Positions 63,264 through 64,000 of a stretch of 64,000 bases of DNA are shown here, one piece after another. Numbering within the stretch: position 1 is the stretch's first letter; every line of letters starts with the position of its first letter. The notes below the pieces were generated by a model. It did not search any database and was not told the DNA's origin. It worked only from the letters and a program-made list of their open reading frames with translations. Both the position numbers and the translations under genes were made by a program. Origin of the DNA: Microbacterium testaceum (GTDB taxonomy: Bacteria; Actinomycetota; Actinomycetes; Actinomycetales; Microbacteriaceae); NCBI RefSeq assembly GCF_029761935.1, contig NZ_CP121699.1, positions 2,232,001-2,296,000 of the forward strand. The letters are read 5' to 3'.

Positions 63264-63899
63264 CTACCCCCTCGGCCCGGGCGTCCGACCGGCTTCCCGG
63301 CCCTCGAACGCCGACGCCACGACGTCCGCCACGTCGTCGAGAGCCGCATCGTCGCGACTGCTCAACCACCACTCGACCAGCCCGTCCACGCTCGCGCGCA
63401 GGGCGGAGGCGACGATCGGGATCGGGGTCTCGAGGGTGCGTCCCGTCGCCGTCGACCAGCGCTCGATGCTGTCCGAGATGGCGCGGATGCTCGCTTCGAT
63501 CTCGCTCTGCGCTGCGGCCCGCAGGTCGGGATGAGAGCGGGCGGATGCCGTCAGCTCGCTCACGACGCGGTACTCGCTCTCGTGTCGGCGCAGATCCCGC
63601 GCGAGTCCGCGCAGTGCGAGACGCACGGCCGCGGCGAAGTCGTCGAGGGCGAGGTCGTCGGCCCACACGGCCTCGAGGGTGCGCTGGGATGCGCGGTGGA
63701 GCACGGCCTCGACGAGGGCGGTCTTGGATCCGAAGGCGTAGGTCACCACGCGATGCGCGACGCCGGCGCGCTCGGCGACCCGGCGCAGGCTCAGTGCCGA
63801 CGCGCCCGCATCGGCAACGACGGTGAGGGCGGCGTCGAGCAGGCGTTCGCGGCGCTCTTCGAGGGGAAGGTAGTCACGGGTGGGGGCCTCGGCGTTCAC
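63264..63899 (-). CDS. TetR family transcriptional regulator
   Basis: 211 residues. N-terminal HTH RERLLDAALTVVADAGASAL then RRVAERAGVAHRVVTYAFGS, followed by an all-helical ligand domain. GTG 63899 follows GGAG; TTG 63911 would add four residues. It is divergent from the gene starting at 63974, whose short upstream region (63912-63973) has an AT-rich TGAATATATCCA block fit for its operator. Confidence 0.88.
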   Translation of the reverse strand: MNAEAPTRDYLPLEERRERLLDAALTVVADAGASALSLRRVAERAGVAHRVVTYAFGSKTALVEAVLHRASQRTLEAVWADDLALDDFAAAVRLALRGLARDLRRHESEYRVVSELTASARSHPDLRAAAQSEIEASIRAISDSIERWSTATGRTLETPIPIVASALRASVDGLVEWWLSSRDDAALDDVADVVASAFEGREAGRTPGPRG

Positions 63900-63973
63900 G
63901 GCGTTCTCCAAGCGATCGGGGCGGTCGAGTCTCGCATACTGAATATATCCACACGGACCAATTGGAGGACGAG

Positions 63974-64000
63974 ATGACCGACCTGCACATCACCCCCGCT
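63974..64000 (+). CDS. Start of a gene cut by the window end
   Basis: Nine codons (MTDLHITPA) after GGAGGACGAG, a strong ribosome site. Divergent from the TetR regulator and therefore its likely target. Product unknown. Confidence 0.6.

Overview
The window is high-GC actinobacterial chromosome. The family content (Lsr2, GluABCD-type importer, LAXTG sorting signals, DUF6458, FadD15-like ligase) and the codon style point to Microbacteriaceae, most likely Microbacterium or a close relative. No rRNA, tRNA, CRISPR array or insertion sequence was found by eye.

Bases 1-11.6 kb are ordinary chromosome. A tightly coupled minus-strand operon (polar amino acid ABC importer, type II asparaginase, an in-frame CutC-ROK fusion, NagB, NagA) sits divergent to a ROK repressor. 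Its gene set suggests uptake and breakdown of an amino sugar linked to an amino acid. A secreted tandem NTF2-like protein, small membrane proteins and a lipoprotein follow.

Bases 11.7-37.54 kb form a lower-GC genomic island. The left edge is a 5'-truncated, frameshifted conjugation coupling protein. The right edge has cut off the start of a chromosomal HEAT-repeat gene. Inside is a probable exported-matrix locus: a SipW-type signal peptidase, three TasA/camelysin-like proteins with SipW-type signals, a membrane TasA-like protein carrying an embedded LAVTG motif, and three paralogous seven-bladed RCC1 propeller proteins. Around it are a seven-bladed YVTN surface protein with LAATG anchor (frameshifted), an Ig-like secreted protein with an L,D-transpeptidase, a BLUF blue-light sensor, a single-domain response regulator, an Lsr2 silencer and two small excisionase/BldC-like DNA-binding proteins. 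Five intergenic regions here carry the same unusual array: three or four direct repeats of CCGTTNNNNN with an exact 10-bp period. I read this as one local regulon, possibly light-controlled. The right part of the island carries a KAP-family NTPase with two small membrane partners and an XRE/DUF6036 toxin-antitoxin-like pair.

Bases 37.54-64 kb are chromosome again: a pseudokinase, an ArsR/LMW-phosphatase fusion, the second copy of the Ig-like/L,D-transpeptidase cassette (a 1.2-kb near-identical direct repeat of the island copy), an acyl-CoA synthetase, an acyltransferase, an SDR with a CxxC zinc-ribbon-like insert, a lactate utilisation operon with its GntR regulator, PEP synthase with its PPSR regulator, a LAVTG-anchored small protein, a HupE-like protein, a secreted metallophosphoesterase paired with a DUF916/WxL-like protein, and a TetR regulator. 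The lactate and PEP-synthase promoters share an 11-bp operator-like word, which links lactate oxidation to gluconeogenesis.
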